Assembly: GCA_002483765.1 (NCBI GenBank)
Contig: DLIO01000088.1
Location: forward strand, 3,807 to 51,004
Direction of reading: 5' to 3'
DNA: 47,198 bases
Source of the DNA: Lentisphaeria bacterium UBA7640
GTDB taxonomy: Bacteria; Verrucomicrobiota; Lentisphaeria; Victivallales; Victivallaceae
Part shown: positions 18,001 to 25,948 of the stretch, piece by piece
Numbering within the stretch: the first letter of the stretch is position 1
Layout: each line of letters begins with the position of its first letter
The notes under the pieces: generated by a model
Told to the model about the DNA's origin: nothing
What the model saw: only the letters and a program-made list of their open reading frames with translations
Database searches by the model: none
Position numbers and translations under genes: made by a program

Positions 18001-20424
18001 GGAATGCTCGTTATAATAGCCGTCACGTTTTCGCCCGGCAACACTCCAACTCGTGGCAGCAACACGGCCCTTGCCATAGTCGAATGTCGCAATCAATGGC
18101 TGACCATCAACCGTTGCTAATATGTCTCCGGCCGTGGAGTACGGCAGTGCATTTGACGCAGGAAGTGCATCAAACGGAATGCCCTCTGTAATCTGGTGAT
18201 TTTTCGCGGATTTCCAAGCTCCATAAATTCGTTTAATGTTGATTGGCAAAGTAAAATGCTGAGATAACTCAGAAGGTGCCGATTCTGGTGCAATCAATAC
18301 GAGACCAGCTCCTCTTTTGACCTGACTGAGCAGAGCATTTTCGCAATCTTTCGGTAGATACTTCCACAGGTCACTGGAAACCACAATCGAATCATATTGA
18401 TTTTGGTCCAACTTCTTGCTCAGTTTTAAATAACAATCTTTTTCATTCAGTACGGTAGTAAAACCTCCAAGACGCCAAATCCCGGCAATATAATTAGTGT
18501 GTAAATCCATCTCAAAACGTTGGGACATCTCCACTGCGTCGCGGATACCGCTCTTCCCGCGACATACCACCAGCACCTTAGGCTTCTTACCGGCAAACGG
18601 ACGAGCCCAATTAACATGAGGTGTTTCAACCGACAGCGAATGGAAATCCAATTCCATTTTTTTTACTTGAGCTTCGCTTTCTGGTTGTTTGCTAGATATT
18701 GGAGACCTAACATGTGTACCGGTAAAACGTTTAAAATTAGTGACCGCATCAAATTTAAAAACTTCTTTACCAAACTCGTTAACTTTTACGCGAAATACCC
18801 AAGTTCCAGTAGAAGGTAACTTATAATTAATTGGAATGGAAACAGGCCCAGTTCCCAACTGACGAGACTCTTCTTTAATTTCTTTAAAGTCCAGACGACT
18901 TCCGACCACCCTTCCTGCTTCAACCACAATCTGGTAGTTTCCAGCATGAGTAGCCTGTAATTTAAGGTTGATTTCTTCCGGAAAGACCTCATAATCCTTC
19001 TTTATATCCAAACTACCAACAAAATCTTTTGAAACCGCATCGGGCACACCAACTCCATGAAATGGGACTAGGTAAAAGGTCGTATCCATGAATCCGCCGG
19101 CTTTAATCGGATAAGCCCCTAGACGGCATTCTATTGTACTCGTTTTATTGTCACTCGACCAGAAGCCGAATGTTTTCAATAACTTATAGTCCATTATCAA
19201 GCCTAAACCCTTGCCAGAATCAGTAACTATTCCCGTCCAGCCATCTACGGCACCTGGTGCCCATAATGTTTGTTGTTTCCCTGGATTTCTCTCCACTCCC
19301 ATTGCGCCAGGATAAATCAAATTGAAGTGCTCGTTTCCACTATGAATAGCACCCATCAGCCAGAATCCATAATTTAAGGGAACTACATTTGCCATATCGT
19401 TAGTTATATGATAATCGACTTTCAGTGCGGAATCATTTTTGTTGAGAGAATAAGTTTTGCTGACTGTAACATTACTGAAAAAACCACTTTTACCGGAAGC
19501 CAAAACCTCTACCGCAAGTGTGTCTCCACTTTTGCTTATAATTTTATAATCGTAAGTAATACCGCGGAAAACATCGCGGGTTTCTGTGCCACCGGGCCAA
19601 AAACGATCATTAAACATTCCTCCATAGCCACCTTGATTTTGGAATTTTATCAGATTGGTCTTAGTTTGTCGATCAAAAGCAAAATTTACCACGCCTCCAT
19701 TAGACGGATCAATAATATAACTAACTTGATCATTTTGTAATAAAATATCTGTTTTACCATCACCATTGAAATCTTTTTCCAACAACTTATACCCAGCGGT
19801 CTCTGTTTTAAGCAACGCTTCAAATGGATTAATTTCATAATTATTTTTTGCTATAGGGTTATCTTCTGCCATAGATTTCTTGCTTTGTGGAGCCGCAAAA
19901 AATTCTATTTCCGTAACGCTAATCCGTGAAATACCTTCAATAGAAATCCGAACACTGGACACCAGTTGCTCGGAATTAAGCGGCACATCCAAAGGCATAT
20001 AATATGGCTCCCCTTCTGGTAGTTCGTAAGGCTGATTCGGATGGATTCCTCCAAGTAATACCTGCTCAGTAGCTTCTGTTTTGCCATAAACATTTACACG
20101 TTTAATCCCATAACTTTTTTTCCAGCGAAATATATGTACTTTAACTAGTTTTAAATTCACAGGTTCGGGAAAATTGAATATTATATCAACTGGTTTTTTG
20201 CCAAAGTCCCTGTTAAGCCATATAATGCGGCTGGGAGATACTTTAACCCCATCCAACAATTTTATCCTAGCGGGATCGCCATGAGTTTTTTCTTCTTTAA
20301 CTCCATCCAAGGTCGGTTGCTTAAAATCATAGCCGAGAGGTTTAACCTTTTCTAATTCTGCTCCAAAAGTTAAAACTGTTAACCCCATCCATAAAAACAA
20401 TAACAAAACCCTTTTAAAATTCAT
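15070..20424 (-). CDS. Giant exported multidomain protein with GH42-like beta-galactosidase module
   Basis: About 1784 residues from ATG 20424 (GGAG nine bases upstream); an in-frame TTG three codons earlier is less likely. Residues 1-22 are a signal peptide (MNFKRVLLLFLWMGLTVLTF). Approximate regions: 25-180, carbohydrate-binding/discoidin-like beta domain; 215-235, a DFNGDGKTDI calcium-loop motif; 235-470, aldose-epimerase or DUF4380-like beta-sandwich; 490-570, Ig-like; 610-830, GATase1/ThuA-like; 855-1040, Ig-like; 1050-1390, TIM barrel resembling GH42, with GGPDEANS (candidate acid Glu1165) and YGGEQ (candidate nucleophile Glu1292); 1390-1570, GH42-trimerisation-like GATase fold; then beta-sandwich modules. 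The catalytic assignment is tentative. It is probably an extracytoplasmic glycosidase for a beta-galactose-containing glycan. It follows the prepilin-like gene by 24 nt. Confidence 0.78.
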   Translation of the reverse strand: MNFKRVLLLFLWMGLTVLTFGAELEKVKPLGYDFKQPTLDGVKEEKTHGDPARIKLLDGVKVSPSRIIWLNRDFGKKPVDIIFNFPEPVNLKLVKVHIFRWKKSYGIKRVNVYGKTEATEQVLLGGIHPNQPYELPEGEPYYMPLDVPLNSEQLVSSVRISIEGISRISVTEIEFFAAPQSKKSMAEDNPIAKNNYEINPFEALLKTETAGYKLLEKDFNGDGKTDILLQNDQVSYIIDPSNGGVVNFAFDRQTKTNLIKFQNQGGYGGMFNDRFWPGGTETRDVFRGITYDYKIISKSGDTLAVEVLASGKSGFFSNVTVSKTYSLNKNDSALKVDYHITNDMANVVPLNYGFWLMGAIHSGNEHFNLIYPGAMGVERNPGKQQTLWAPGAVDGWTGIVTDSGKGLGLIMDYKLLKTFGFWSSDNKTSTIECRLGAYPIKAGGFMDTTFYLVPFHGVGVPDAVSKDFVGSLDIKKDYEVFPEEINLKLQATHAGNYQIVVEAGRVVGSRLDFKEIKEESRQLGTGPVSIPINYKLPSTGTWVFRVKVNEFGKEVFKFDAVTNFKRFTGTHVRSPISSKQPESEAQVKKMELDFHSLSVETPHVNWARPFAGKKPKVLVVCRGKSGIRDAVEMSQRFEMDLHTNYIAGIWRLGGFTTVLNEKDCYLKLSKKLDQNQYDSIVVSSDLWKYLPKDCENALLSQVKRGAGLVLIAPESAPSELSQHFTLPINIKRIYGAWKSAKNHQITEGIPFDALPASNALPYSTAGDILATVDGQPLIATFDYGKGRVAATSWSVAGRKRDGYYNEHSRRVILPMMLFTGVGEVKYNYWEYQISLLAKMVYWTARTPFAIEGRNLKVTSGTTLSFLLDSKEVKKAKIDLKIRNKYYQVEQHKEVDFDLKSGENKIEILFDQPGLEGIHFADVIIKGEKGTEWWGSASFNTKPAVSLLELTAVDKVWKNSDVFKCSAKLSSSNSEKVELALYDSFGNKFATTSGLSKDGKVDFELLMNDCRTLTFDAHVRVVRGNKIISEKRRNFAVYGEPDSRIMQIAFGWPNLSMRGVHYFLLKEYYSRLQILGATALKLFRTDIKDEIMAGRELGLSILASNTPASSGGKFPYDARKKIKDKFDLIRTPCLSEKGFKDNLEAKSEVEQWTEKYGVLYRGGPDEANSISKWDGCFSEDCQREFRNWLKGQYGTLASLNESWMTNFTDWSQVVAMTTEEVKERDSFAPWVDHLTFNDWNRADAISKIVKGLKKVDPKFRYALSGTQETKAFNAWDWYLLMKSLEAMESYGGEQTIQQRCFSSGKLIWNGWIGYDNGYDYLNWEILNYLVQGATGFNVYSGGFYVNPDYTFPDTAMDLKRALDNYKNGPAEVVLNSKMMTYPIALLYSPASIKVDWMLGLEDARVKAVEGVNNILRDSGLDYDYIAYGQLENSNLLQEKYKALFLPTCSAMSDKEISKTEAFVANGGVLIADMMPGVYDQHGKPRTNNPLDKVFGINRDKNAFVKDEARLTGDFDVKVKAFETGITTVSGETLASVDYKGKTYPAVIINKYGKGFTLYFACGLPAAYGDWQVMRYFKNNLAKAKNIRTLVTKMLGDVGINPRVKIEDSNEESLKAAYICMKENGPLRILGVVRDFNQAKNIDTKTNKWTIKLMQNHHIYDLLKGKYLGFGREFPYDIGPFTQSLFTLLPYKINGLNLKISHNNGQIITEIKVNADTQKFADHIFRIEVKNPDGKESLAFNKMLFAEGGNASYSFAVPLNAAKGSWTIKATDVFSGETTVDKFVVK

Positions 20425-20447
20425 AATAGTCAACTCCTTTTAATTTC

Positions 20448-21107
20448 TTATCTTATGTCATCAAAATAAACATCAGTACTAACGGTTGGAGGATTTTCTT
20501 TTTTCCCCTCAACATGTCCGTCTAAATATACTAAATTACCTGTGTTGTTATGGCGCCGGCCCAAAATATACCCTTCCATGACATTTGCCGCCCCCGGTGC
20601 CGTTGCATACCACGGATAACCTTTGGTTGTTGGATCCACCCAACCTTTTTCCACCAGTAACATCGTCTGGGAATGGAAACGGTGTTTTGAAAGTTTGCCT
20701 GTCCCGTTATAATATCCCAGATAGTAGTTATATCCGTAACCAACGTTGTGATAGGTTGATTTGGGGTCAACTGATGGACACCTATAAAGGCTGTTAGTTT
20801 TTTTCCACGCTTCGTAAGTATACCCGACATATTGTTTCGATGGTAATAAATCAGCATGGCCGGCATAAGAGTTTACCAGCTTTGTGTCTTCACATTTTGG
20901 CAGGTATTCGTCATTATCATCTGCATAAAACAAGAAATACTGGCCAAGTTGTTTCAATTGGCTTTTGCATTTAGCTTCTCGTGCACTTTCCCTCGCTTTG
21001 TTGAGCGATGGCAGCAACATTGCGGCTAAAATTGCTATGATGGCAATCACGACCAAAAGTTCTATCAATGTAAACTGCAACGACTTACAACTTTTCAATC
21101 CCTTCAT
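20448..21107 (-). CDS. Type II secretion/pilin-like protein with N-terminal methylation motif
   Basis: From ATG 21107 (MKGLKSCKSLQFTLIELL) the protein has 219 residues; GGAGAAGAAAA precedes this start, which I prefer to the upstream frame start at 21152. It has a prepilin peptidase site before FTLIELLVVIAIIAILAAML (class III signal, Glu5 present) and then KARESAREAKCKSQLKQLGQYFLFYADDNDEYLP. This is the DUF1559-like/H-X9-DG type that is heavily expanded in PVC genomes; HNNTGNLVYLDGHVEG near the C-terminus fits the H-X9-DG motif. Such proteins are thought to be pseudopilins or surface proteins. Its place between the regulator and the giant glycosidase suggests a role in its secretion or in substrate contact, which is inference. 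Confidence 0.9.
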   Translation of the reverse strand: MKGLKSCKSLQFTLIELLVVIAIIAILAAMLLPSLNKARESAREAKCKSQLKQLGQYFLFYADDNDEYLPKCEDTKLVNSYAGHADLLPSKQYVGYTYEAWKKTNSLYRCPSVDPKSTYHNVGYGYNYYLGYYNGTGKLSKHRFHSQTMLLVEKGWVDPTTKGYPWYATAPGAANVMEGYILGRRHNNTGNLVYLDGHVEGKKENPPTVSTDVYFDDIR

Positions 21108-21182
21108 TTTTCTTCTCCGTTTTGTTGTTTTGGTTTCAAAAATAACTAACATAATATTTCATTTAAAACTCCTTTGTTTCTA

Positions 21183-22382
21183 CTAAATTTCGACTAATTC
21201 GTTTTTTACTCTATTAATTGATTGGCGGTGTGAAAGAGACGTGGACACCAATTTTTTTCGTCGCTCACCAACACTACCATTCTCAAATAGATCAACCACC
21301 AATTCGGTAGCACTACGTCCGATCAAATAATTATTTGACCGAATTGAAGTTAATGGTGGATCAGACTGCGCCACCTCTTCAATATCATCAAACCCAAATA
21401 AAGAAATATCGTCAGGAATCCTGATCTGCCGCAATTTAAAATAATCTAATGAACACAGAGCACTAAAATCATTCTGACACCAGAAAGCAGTTGGTGCATT
21501 ATGTAAATTTAAAATACGATCGAGTTGTCCAGTCATTGATTGCAAATCATTGCACTTCTCAGCAATCCATGCAGGATCAACCTCTATCCCACACTTTTCA
21601 AAACATTTTTTTATGATAGATTGTCGTTCAAGCGAAGCATTTATAAAGCCCCATTCCCGTTTAAAACCAAGATTTGGAAGGATCATCCCAACTCGACGAT
21701 GCCCATTTTCACGAAGGATTTCCGCCGCCGCCATTGCCCCAGTGCGAACATCAGCGTTAACTGTACTGACGTTATCATGCTGAGAATGAGCAGAAACAAA
21801 AACTTGTGGCAAATTTTTATATGTAACCAGCGACTCGAAAGCAAAATCATCCTTAATTCCTCTGTCGCCAAAATAGACAATGCCGGTCAAACGCGAAACC
21901 AAATTATCTCGCCATTCCAAAACTTTTTTCTTTGTAGTCGCAAGGGGGGGGAGATTGACTATCATCGTTGAATAGTTCAGTTCATTCGCTCGGTCCACTA
22001 CTCCACTGAGGTAATTCAAGCCCATTTGGCTTCCCTTAAATATAAAATCAGAAAGTGTGTGGGTTAGCAAAATGCCAATACAGGGAAACGAAGGCTGATA
22101 TAAGTCTTTCGCTTCTTCGGAAATAAAGACTCCACGACTACCAGCACGACTAGTCAAAAATCCTTTATTCTTGAGAGTTTCATAAGCCCGATGTACCGTA
22201 TTACGGTTAAGCTCAAATTCTTCCGACAGTTGACGCTCTGACGGTAGTGCGTACCCTTCTTCGAGACGATGCTTAACAATTATTTTCTTTAGTTTTTTAG
22301 ATAATTGTAAATGCAATGGTTCAGGAGAATTTTTGTCAATCGTAATCATCGATAAGATCATGTTATTATCCAAATGTGCCAT
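21183..22382 (-). CDS. GntR-family regulator with LacI-type sugar-sensing domain
   Basis: A 399-residue hybrid. A GntR winged helix occupies about residues 15-90 (PLHLQLSKKLKKIIVKHRL, YALPSERQLSEEF, NRNTVHRAYETLKNKGFL). A periplasmic-binding-protein-like LacI/GalR effector domain follows from about 100 to 390 (CIGILLTH, GHRRVGMILPN, PDDISLFGFDDI, PPLTSIRSNN). This architecture regulates sugar catabolism and responds to a sugar ligand. Position at the head of the glycan locus suggests control of the prepilin, giant glycosidase and downstream genes. Its promoter has a perfect dyad over the -10 box (22415-22434), pointing to autoregulation. Start could also be at internal methionines 8 or 12; 22382 is the longest. 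A poly-G run (GGGGGGG on the plus strand, 21946-21952) lies inside the gene. Confidence 0.92.
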   Translation of the reverse strand: MAHLDNNMILSMITIDKNSPEPLHLQLSKKLKKIIVKHRLEEGYALPSERQLSEEFELNRNTVHRAYETLKNKGFLTSRAGSRGVFISEEAKDLYQPSFPCIGILLTHTLSDFIFKGSQMGLNYLSGVVDRANELNYSTMIVNLPPLATTKKKVLEWRDNLVSRLTGIVYFGDRGIKDDFAFESLVTYKNLPQVFVSAHSQHDNVSTVNADVRTGAMAAAEILRENGHRRVGMILPNLGFKREWGFINASLERQSIIKKCFEKCGIEVDPAWIAEKCNDLQSMTGQLDRILNLHNAPTAFWCQNDFSALCSLDYFKLRQIRIPDDISLFGFDDIEEVAQSDPPLTSIRSNNYLIGRSATELVVDLFENGSVGERRKKLVSTSLSHRQSINRVKNELVEI

Positions 22383-22414
22383 TTTTTCTTAACACTACTC
22401 CATATTCATCTATT

Positions 22415-22453
22415 TGGTATAATACATTATACCAGAATTATTAGATTTGTCAA
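22415..22453 (-). promoter_or_regulatory. Sigma-70-type promoter with overlapping 20-bp operator dyad
   Basis: On the minus strand TTGACA (22448-22453) is followed after 16 nt by TATAAT (22426-22431), both perfect consensus hexamers. The -10 box lies inside a dyad of 9-bp arms, TGGTATAAT and ATTATACCA, separated by two bases (22415-22434). The start codon of the GntR/LacI gene is 33 nt further on. Operator over -10 is the classic arrangement for repression, and autorepression is the simplest reading. I saw no second copy of the dyad upstream of the prepilin or GH20 genes. Confidence 0.85.
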
Positions 22454-22560
22454 GTGGTTTTTTGGAATTTGATAATAAAAAGTCGAAATTTGTTTTTCTA
22501 CCTAAGGCTTTCTAACTTCAGTTCCTAGTAATGTTTTTTATATTACTTTAACAATAATTA

Positions 22561-23379
22561 TTATTGCAACTGGGCGTGGATGTGCCGATTGTGACCGCTG
22601 TAATCTTTGATGATTTTGCGATCTTTGAATTTGTCCAATAGTGGCAAAACGCCGGGAGCTTGGGATTCTCCGAGTTCTAAGATCAAAAATCCTCCTGGAT
22701 TTAAATAATCCGGAGCTTCCGCAATGGTGCGTCGAATCAGCTCTAAACCGTCCGCTCCGGAGGTTAACGCTAAACGTGGTTCGTAGTTTTTCACTTCGAG
22801 TTGAAGCGTTTCATATTCATCATCGGCGATATATGGTAAATTTGCCGCGATAACGTCAAAACGTCCAGTCGCAGTGGCAAATAGATCGGATATTGTGATA
22901 GTTACGTTGTTGAGCCCATAGCTTTGCCGGTTGCGTTCTGCAATCGCAACAGCATCCGGGCTAATCTCAAGAGCGATAACTTTTACATCTGGGCGTTCAT
23001 AAGCCACCGCAAGCGCAATTGCGCCGGAACCGGTTCCTAGGTCACAGACTCGCGCGCCATGTGGCGCGTGACGACAAATCCATTCAACCAGCAGTTCAGT
23101 TTCAGGACGTGGAATCAGAACCCCCGGCGCGACTTCAAGTACCAAATTCATAAAATACGCTTCGCCGAGAATATATTGAAGCGGTTCATGCGCAATTCGG
23201 CGTTTGATAATTCCTTCGAGTTGTCCGAGCGGAATCTCTGCTTGATTACAGGTATATAAATTTTGGCGAGTTACTCCTAAAAGTGTGGATAAAATTATTT
23301 CTGCTTCGGTTTGCGCATCATTACTAATTTTCGCCAAACGGCGCGTGGTCGTTCGCAGTAACTGTAGAATTTCACTCAT
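22561..23379 (-). CDS. prmC: Release factor glutamine methyltransferase PrmC (HemK)
   Basis: From ATG 23379 (MSEILQLLRTTTRRLAKI) the protein has 272 residues. It has an N-terminal helical domain that recognises release factors, then a Rossmann methyltransferase with VCDLGTGSGAIALAVAYERP (SAM-binding motif I) and the substrate motif NLPYI, where most PrmC proteins have NPPY. LTSGADGLELIRR and GGFLILELGESQ are also typical. It methylates the Gln of the GGQ motif in RF1/RF2. It overlaps the end of the small unknown gene by eight bases, and the longer frame start at 23406 is rejected on family length. It is last in the order aroB-dprA-small protein-prmC. Confidence 0.95.
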   Translation of the reverse strand: MSEILQLLRTTTRRLAKISNDAQTEAEIILSTLLGVTRQNLYTCNQAEIPLGQLEGIIKRRIAHEPLQYILGEAYFMNLVLEVAPGVLIPRPETELLVEWICRHAPHGARVCDLGTGSGAIALAVAYERPDVKVIALEISPDAVAIAERNRQSYGLNNVTITISDLFATATGRFDVIAANLPYIADDEYETLQLEVKNYEPRLALTSGADGLELIRRTIAEAPDYLNPGGFLILELGESQAPGVLPLLDKFKDRKIIKDYSGHNRHIHAQLQ

Positions 23380-23626
23380 CGCTAACTTCACGGATAATGT
23401 CAACAAACTCTTTTTGTGAGATATCGTCGAGGGATTTACCCTTCGAAGATAATTTTTCGTTAACTTTAATCGCGGTTTCAGTCATGCGCTCGTGAGATTC
23501 CTCGGAACCGCCGACCAAATAAAAATTGTCACCTTTTGTGATACGTTTGTGCTCGTCTTCGTTGTTTAAACCAACTCCAAGCATGATCGACTTTTTATCT
23601 TTATTATTATTATTTGAGGCAACCAT
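23372..23626 (-). CDS. Small hydrophilic protein of unknown function
   Basis: An 84-residue, charged, Asn/Lys/Glu-rich protein (MVASNNNNKDKKSIMLGVGL at the start, then NNEDEHKRITKGDNFYLVGGSEESHERM). There is no signal peptide, membrane segment or cysteine. I do not recognise the family. The second half (ETAIKVNEKLSSKGKSLDDI) is probably helical. It is in the middle of an operon: 32 nt after dprA and overlapping prmC, so it is likely expressed. Confidence 0.75.
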   Translation of the reverse strand: MVASNNNNKDKKSIMLGVGLNNEDEHKRITKGDNFYLVGGSEESHERMTETAIKVNEKLSSKGKSLDDISQKEFVDIIREVSDE

Positions 23627-23658
23627 GAATATTCTCCAACAATCTACTAATCAATTAT

Positions 23659-24762
23659 TTACAACAGGCGGTAAACGCGTCCAAGCTCCTGTTTTACTAC
23701 CATTTTCACTTCTAATCGCATCATTATTCCAAGCAACTCTCCAGTGCTGATCTCCAGTTCCGCAACTAATTCATCGAAGTTTTTTGCTTCGTCGCGGAGC
23801 TGTTCGACGACTTTTTGTTCATCGCCATCTAAATTGCTAAATAGATCTTGTTGATGCAATACCGAAGATTCATTTTGTTTCATGTCGGGTTGAAATTCAA
23901 ATTCCCGAATTACATCGCCGAAATTTTCAACCAAACACGCACCTTCGCGAATTAATTTGTGGCAACCGCGTGCTTGCTGATTATCTGCTTGGCCAGGAAC
24001 TGCAAAAACCTGCCGGCCTTGTTCAAGCGCGATTCCCGCGGTAATCATCGCGCCACTATCAATATCCGCTTCAACCACTACTACCGCACGACTCAGACCG
24101 GAAACAATGCGGTTACGCCGTGGAAACGACTGGCGGCTAACTGGATAATCCATCGGATATTCCGATATCACGGCTCCACCGTGTTCAATAATCGCACGCG
24201 CTAACGGGATGTGATCTTGCGGGTGAATGCGCGCCAGACCACCGCCAAGCACTGCCACAGTTATGCCGCCTGCATCAAGCGTCGCTTGATGCGCGACTGC
24301 GTCAATACCATATGCGAGCCCTGAAACGACCTTCCAACCTGCATAAGCAGCATCTTCAGAAAGCCGCCGTGCCATCATTCGTCCATATTTGGTCATGCGC
24401 CGCGAACCAACCACCGCAACCGTGCGCAAATCAAATTTTGGTAAAATACCGCGAACATATAAACAAAGCGGAGGATCATAAATTTCGCTTAAATTTTGTG
24501 GATAATCTTCATCATCTCGAGTAATAATCCGCACGCCGCCGCGTTCCGCAAAGTCTAATTCTGCTGTCAAGTCGATATTATCGCGCCAGTTGGCAATTTT
24601 TGTGGCCAAAGCTGCGGGAATTTTGGGCACGCAAGCCAATTTACCGGCAGATTGTGAAAAAATCTCAGAAGCAGAACCAAATGCATTGATCAGCGCTTCA
24701 GCCCGTGCCGCTCCAATCCCTGGGATTAGGTTCAGAATAATATATGCTTCGCGTTCAGTCAC
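23659..24762 (-). CDS. dprA: DNA-processing protein DprA
   Basis: About 367 residues from GTG 24762, which has GGGAG five bases upstream and overlaps the aroB stop by eight bases; a TTG four codons earlier is possible. It has an N-terminal helix-hairpin-helix/SAM-like part (LIPGIGAARAEALINAFGSA). The Rossmann-like DprA core follows, with VAVVGSRRMTKYG, SGLAYGIDAVAHQATLDAGG, TVAVLGGGLARIHP, PRRNRIVSGLSRAVVVVEA and GSMIT-like SGAMITAGIALEQGRQVFAVPG. A C-terminal winged-helix-like domain is present. DprA binds incoming single-stranded DNA and loads RecA during natural transformation. Confidence 0.96.
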   Translation of the reverse strand: MTEREAYIILNLIPGIGAARAEALINAFGSASEIFSQSAGKLACVPKIPAALATKIANWRDNIDLTAELDFAERGGVRIITRDDEDYPQNLSEIYDPPLCLYVRGILPKFDLRTVAVVGSRRMTKYGRMMARRLSEDAAYAGWKVVSGLAYGIDAVAHQATLDAGGITVAVLGGGLARIHPQDHIPLARAIIEHGGAVISEYPMDYPVSRQSFPRRNRIVSGLSRAVVVVEADIDSGAMITAGIALEQGRQVFAVPGQADNQQARGCHKLIREGACLVENFGDVIREFEFQPDMKQNESSVLHQQDLFSNLDGDEQKVVEQLRDEAKNFDELVAELEISTGELLGIMMRLEVKMVVKQELGRVYRLL

Positions 24763-25813
24763 AACAACTCCCAATCGCCTCTAATATCTGTTCCTCATTT
24801 AAATCGCGACACAATTCCACTTTCCCAATGGCGACTGGAATGACCAACGTCAGCTGATTGCCAAGCTTCTTCTTATCACTCTGCATCGCCTTAAAAATGG
24901 CCTTAGGCTCAAACCCAGAAACTCGTACTGGCAGTCCGGCCATTTGGAGCAAGTGCTCTTGACGTTCTTGGTCGGTCGGTTTCCAGATTCCGGCAATCGT
25001 TGACAGTGCTCCAGCCATCGCCATGCCAATAGCAATCGCGCTACCATGACTGATTTCGAATCTTGACAATAACTCAATGGCATGCCCGAAGGTGTGGCCG
25101 TAATTCAAAATCGCGCGAATTCCAGATTCCTTTTCATCTTCAGCCACAATTTTAGCCTTCAAGCCACAACAACGAGAAATGATCTCACGGTTAATCTTAG
25201 CTTTCACTGCTTCGAGTTGGGTAAATAACTCTGCATCCATGATTACGCCATATTTAATCACTTCAGCAAGGCCGTTGATAGCCTCTCCTGTTGGTAAAGT
25301 TTTGAGCACGTCGGTATCAATTATCACTTGTTCTGGCTGGTGAAAAGCACCAATTAAATTCTTACCAGATGGTAAATCGGCGCCTGTTTTGCCGCCAACG
25401 CTCGAGTCAACCATTGCCAAAAGCGTCGTTGGGATTTGGATAAAACCAATCCCACGCATATAAATTGCTGAGGCAAATCCAGTCAAATCACCGACCACGC
25501 CGCCACCGAGCGCGACCATCAGAGAGTTGCGATCTAGCCCTGCACTAATTGCAGCGCTACAAATATCCTCAACAGTCTTCAGGGTTTTATGCTGTTCCCC
25601 TGGTTGGATGACAAAGCTATGGACTTCCGCGCCAGAAGCTTCCAAGCCAGCCGTAGCTTTTTCCAAATAAAGCGGCGCAGTATTAGTGTCGGCAACAATT
25701 AAAACTTTACGGTTTTCGGCTTTATGGAAAACTGCTCGGGTTAATAAACCTTTGCCAATCTCGATGTTATAGGAGCGACGCCCCAGCTCAACTCTAATTT
25801 TATCACGATGCAT
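24755..25813 (-). CDS. aroB: 3-dehydroquinate synthase
   Basis: A 352-residue protein of usual length. Motifs: QPGEQHKTLKTVEDIC, the NAD-binding ALGGGVVGDLTGFASAIYMRG, IPTTLLAMVDSSVGGKTGADLP and NLIGAFHQPEQV. Metal ligands are expected at Glu in LAEVIKYG, His in NYGHTFGHAIE and the second His of the same motif. It converts DAHP to 3-dehydroquinate, step two of the shikimate pathway, in the cytoplasm. It is first in the leftward group with dprA, the small protein and prmC. The palindrome copy 3 and the metH stop lie upstream. Confidence 0.97.
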   Translation of the reverse strand: MHRDKIRVELGRRSYNIEIGKGLLTRAVFHKAENRKVLIVADTNTAPLYLEKATAGLEASGAEVHSFVIQPGEQHKTLKTVEDICSAAISAGLDRNSLMVALGGGVVGDLTGFASAIYMRGIGFIQIPTTLLAMVDSSVGGKTGADLPSGKNLIGAFHQPEQVIIDTDVLKTLPTGEAINGLAEVIKYGVIMDAELFTQLEAVKAKINREIISRCCGLKAKIVAEDEKESGIRAILNYGHTFGHAIELLSRFEISHGSAIAIGMAMAGALSTIAGIWKPTDQERQEHLLQMAGLPVRVSGFEPKAIFKAMQSDKKKLGNQLTLVIPVAIGKVELCRDLNEEQILEAIGSCCD

Positions 25814-25904
25814 TTATCTTAATTCCATTTAGTTTTAAATAATGTTATCAAAGTATTCCATAACTATATTTTTTCAATTTAACTGTCGTATTTTTGTGTT
25901 CTAA

Positions 25905-25935
25905 AATTAGCGCGCGCATAATGCGCGCGCTAATT
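25905..25935 (-). repeat. 31-bp intergenic palindrome, copy 3 (perfect)
   Basis: A perfect inverted repeat centred on 25920, extending one more pair to 25904-25936. The arms are AATTAGCGCGCGC around ATAAT on the plus strand (ATTAT read in the metH direction). It begins 13 nt after the metH stop. The metH-side flank read in the metH direction is AATATTAAGTTCAAATTA, which shares AATATTA and AAATT with copies 2 and 5. Confidence 0.9.
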
Positions 25936-25948
25936 TGAACTTAATATT

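Noticed and set aside
22561..23379. PrmC with NLPY instead of NPPY as a loss-of-function sign
   Set aside because: The Asn, Pro and Tyr that matter are kept, and a Leu at the second place occurs in related methyltransferases.
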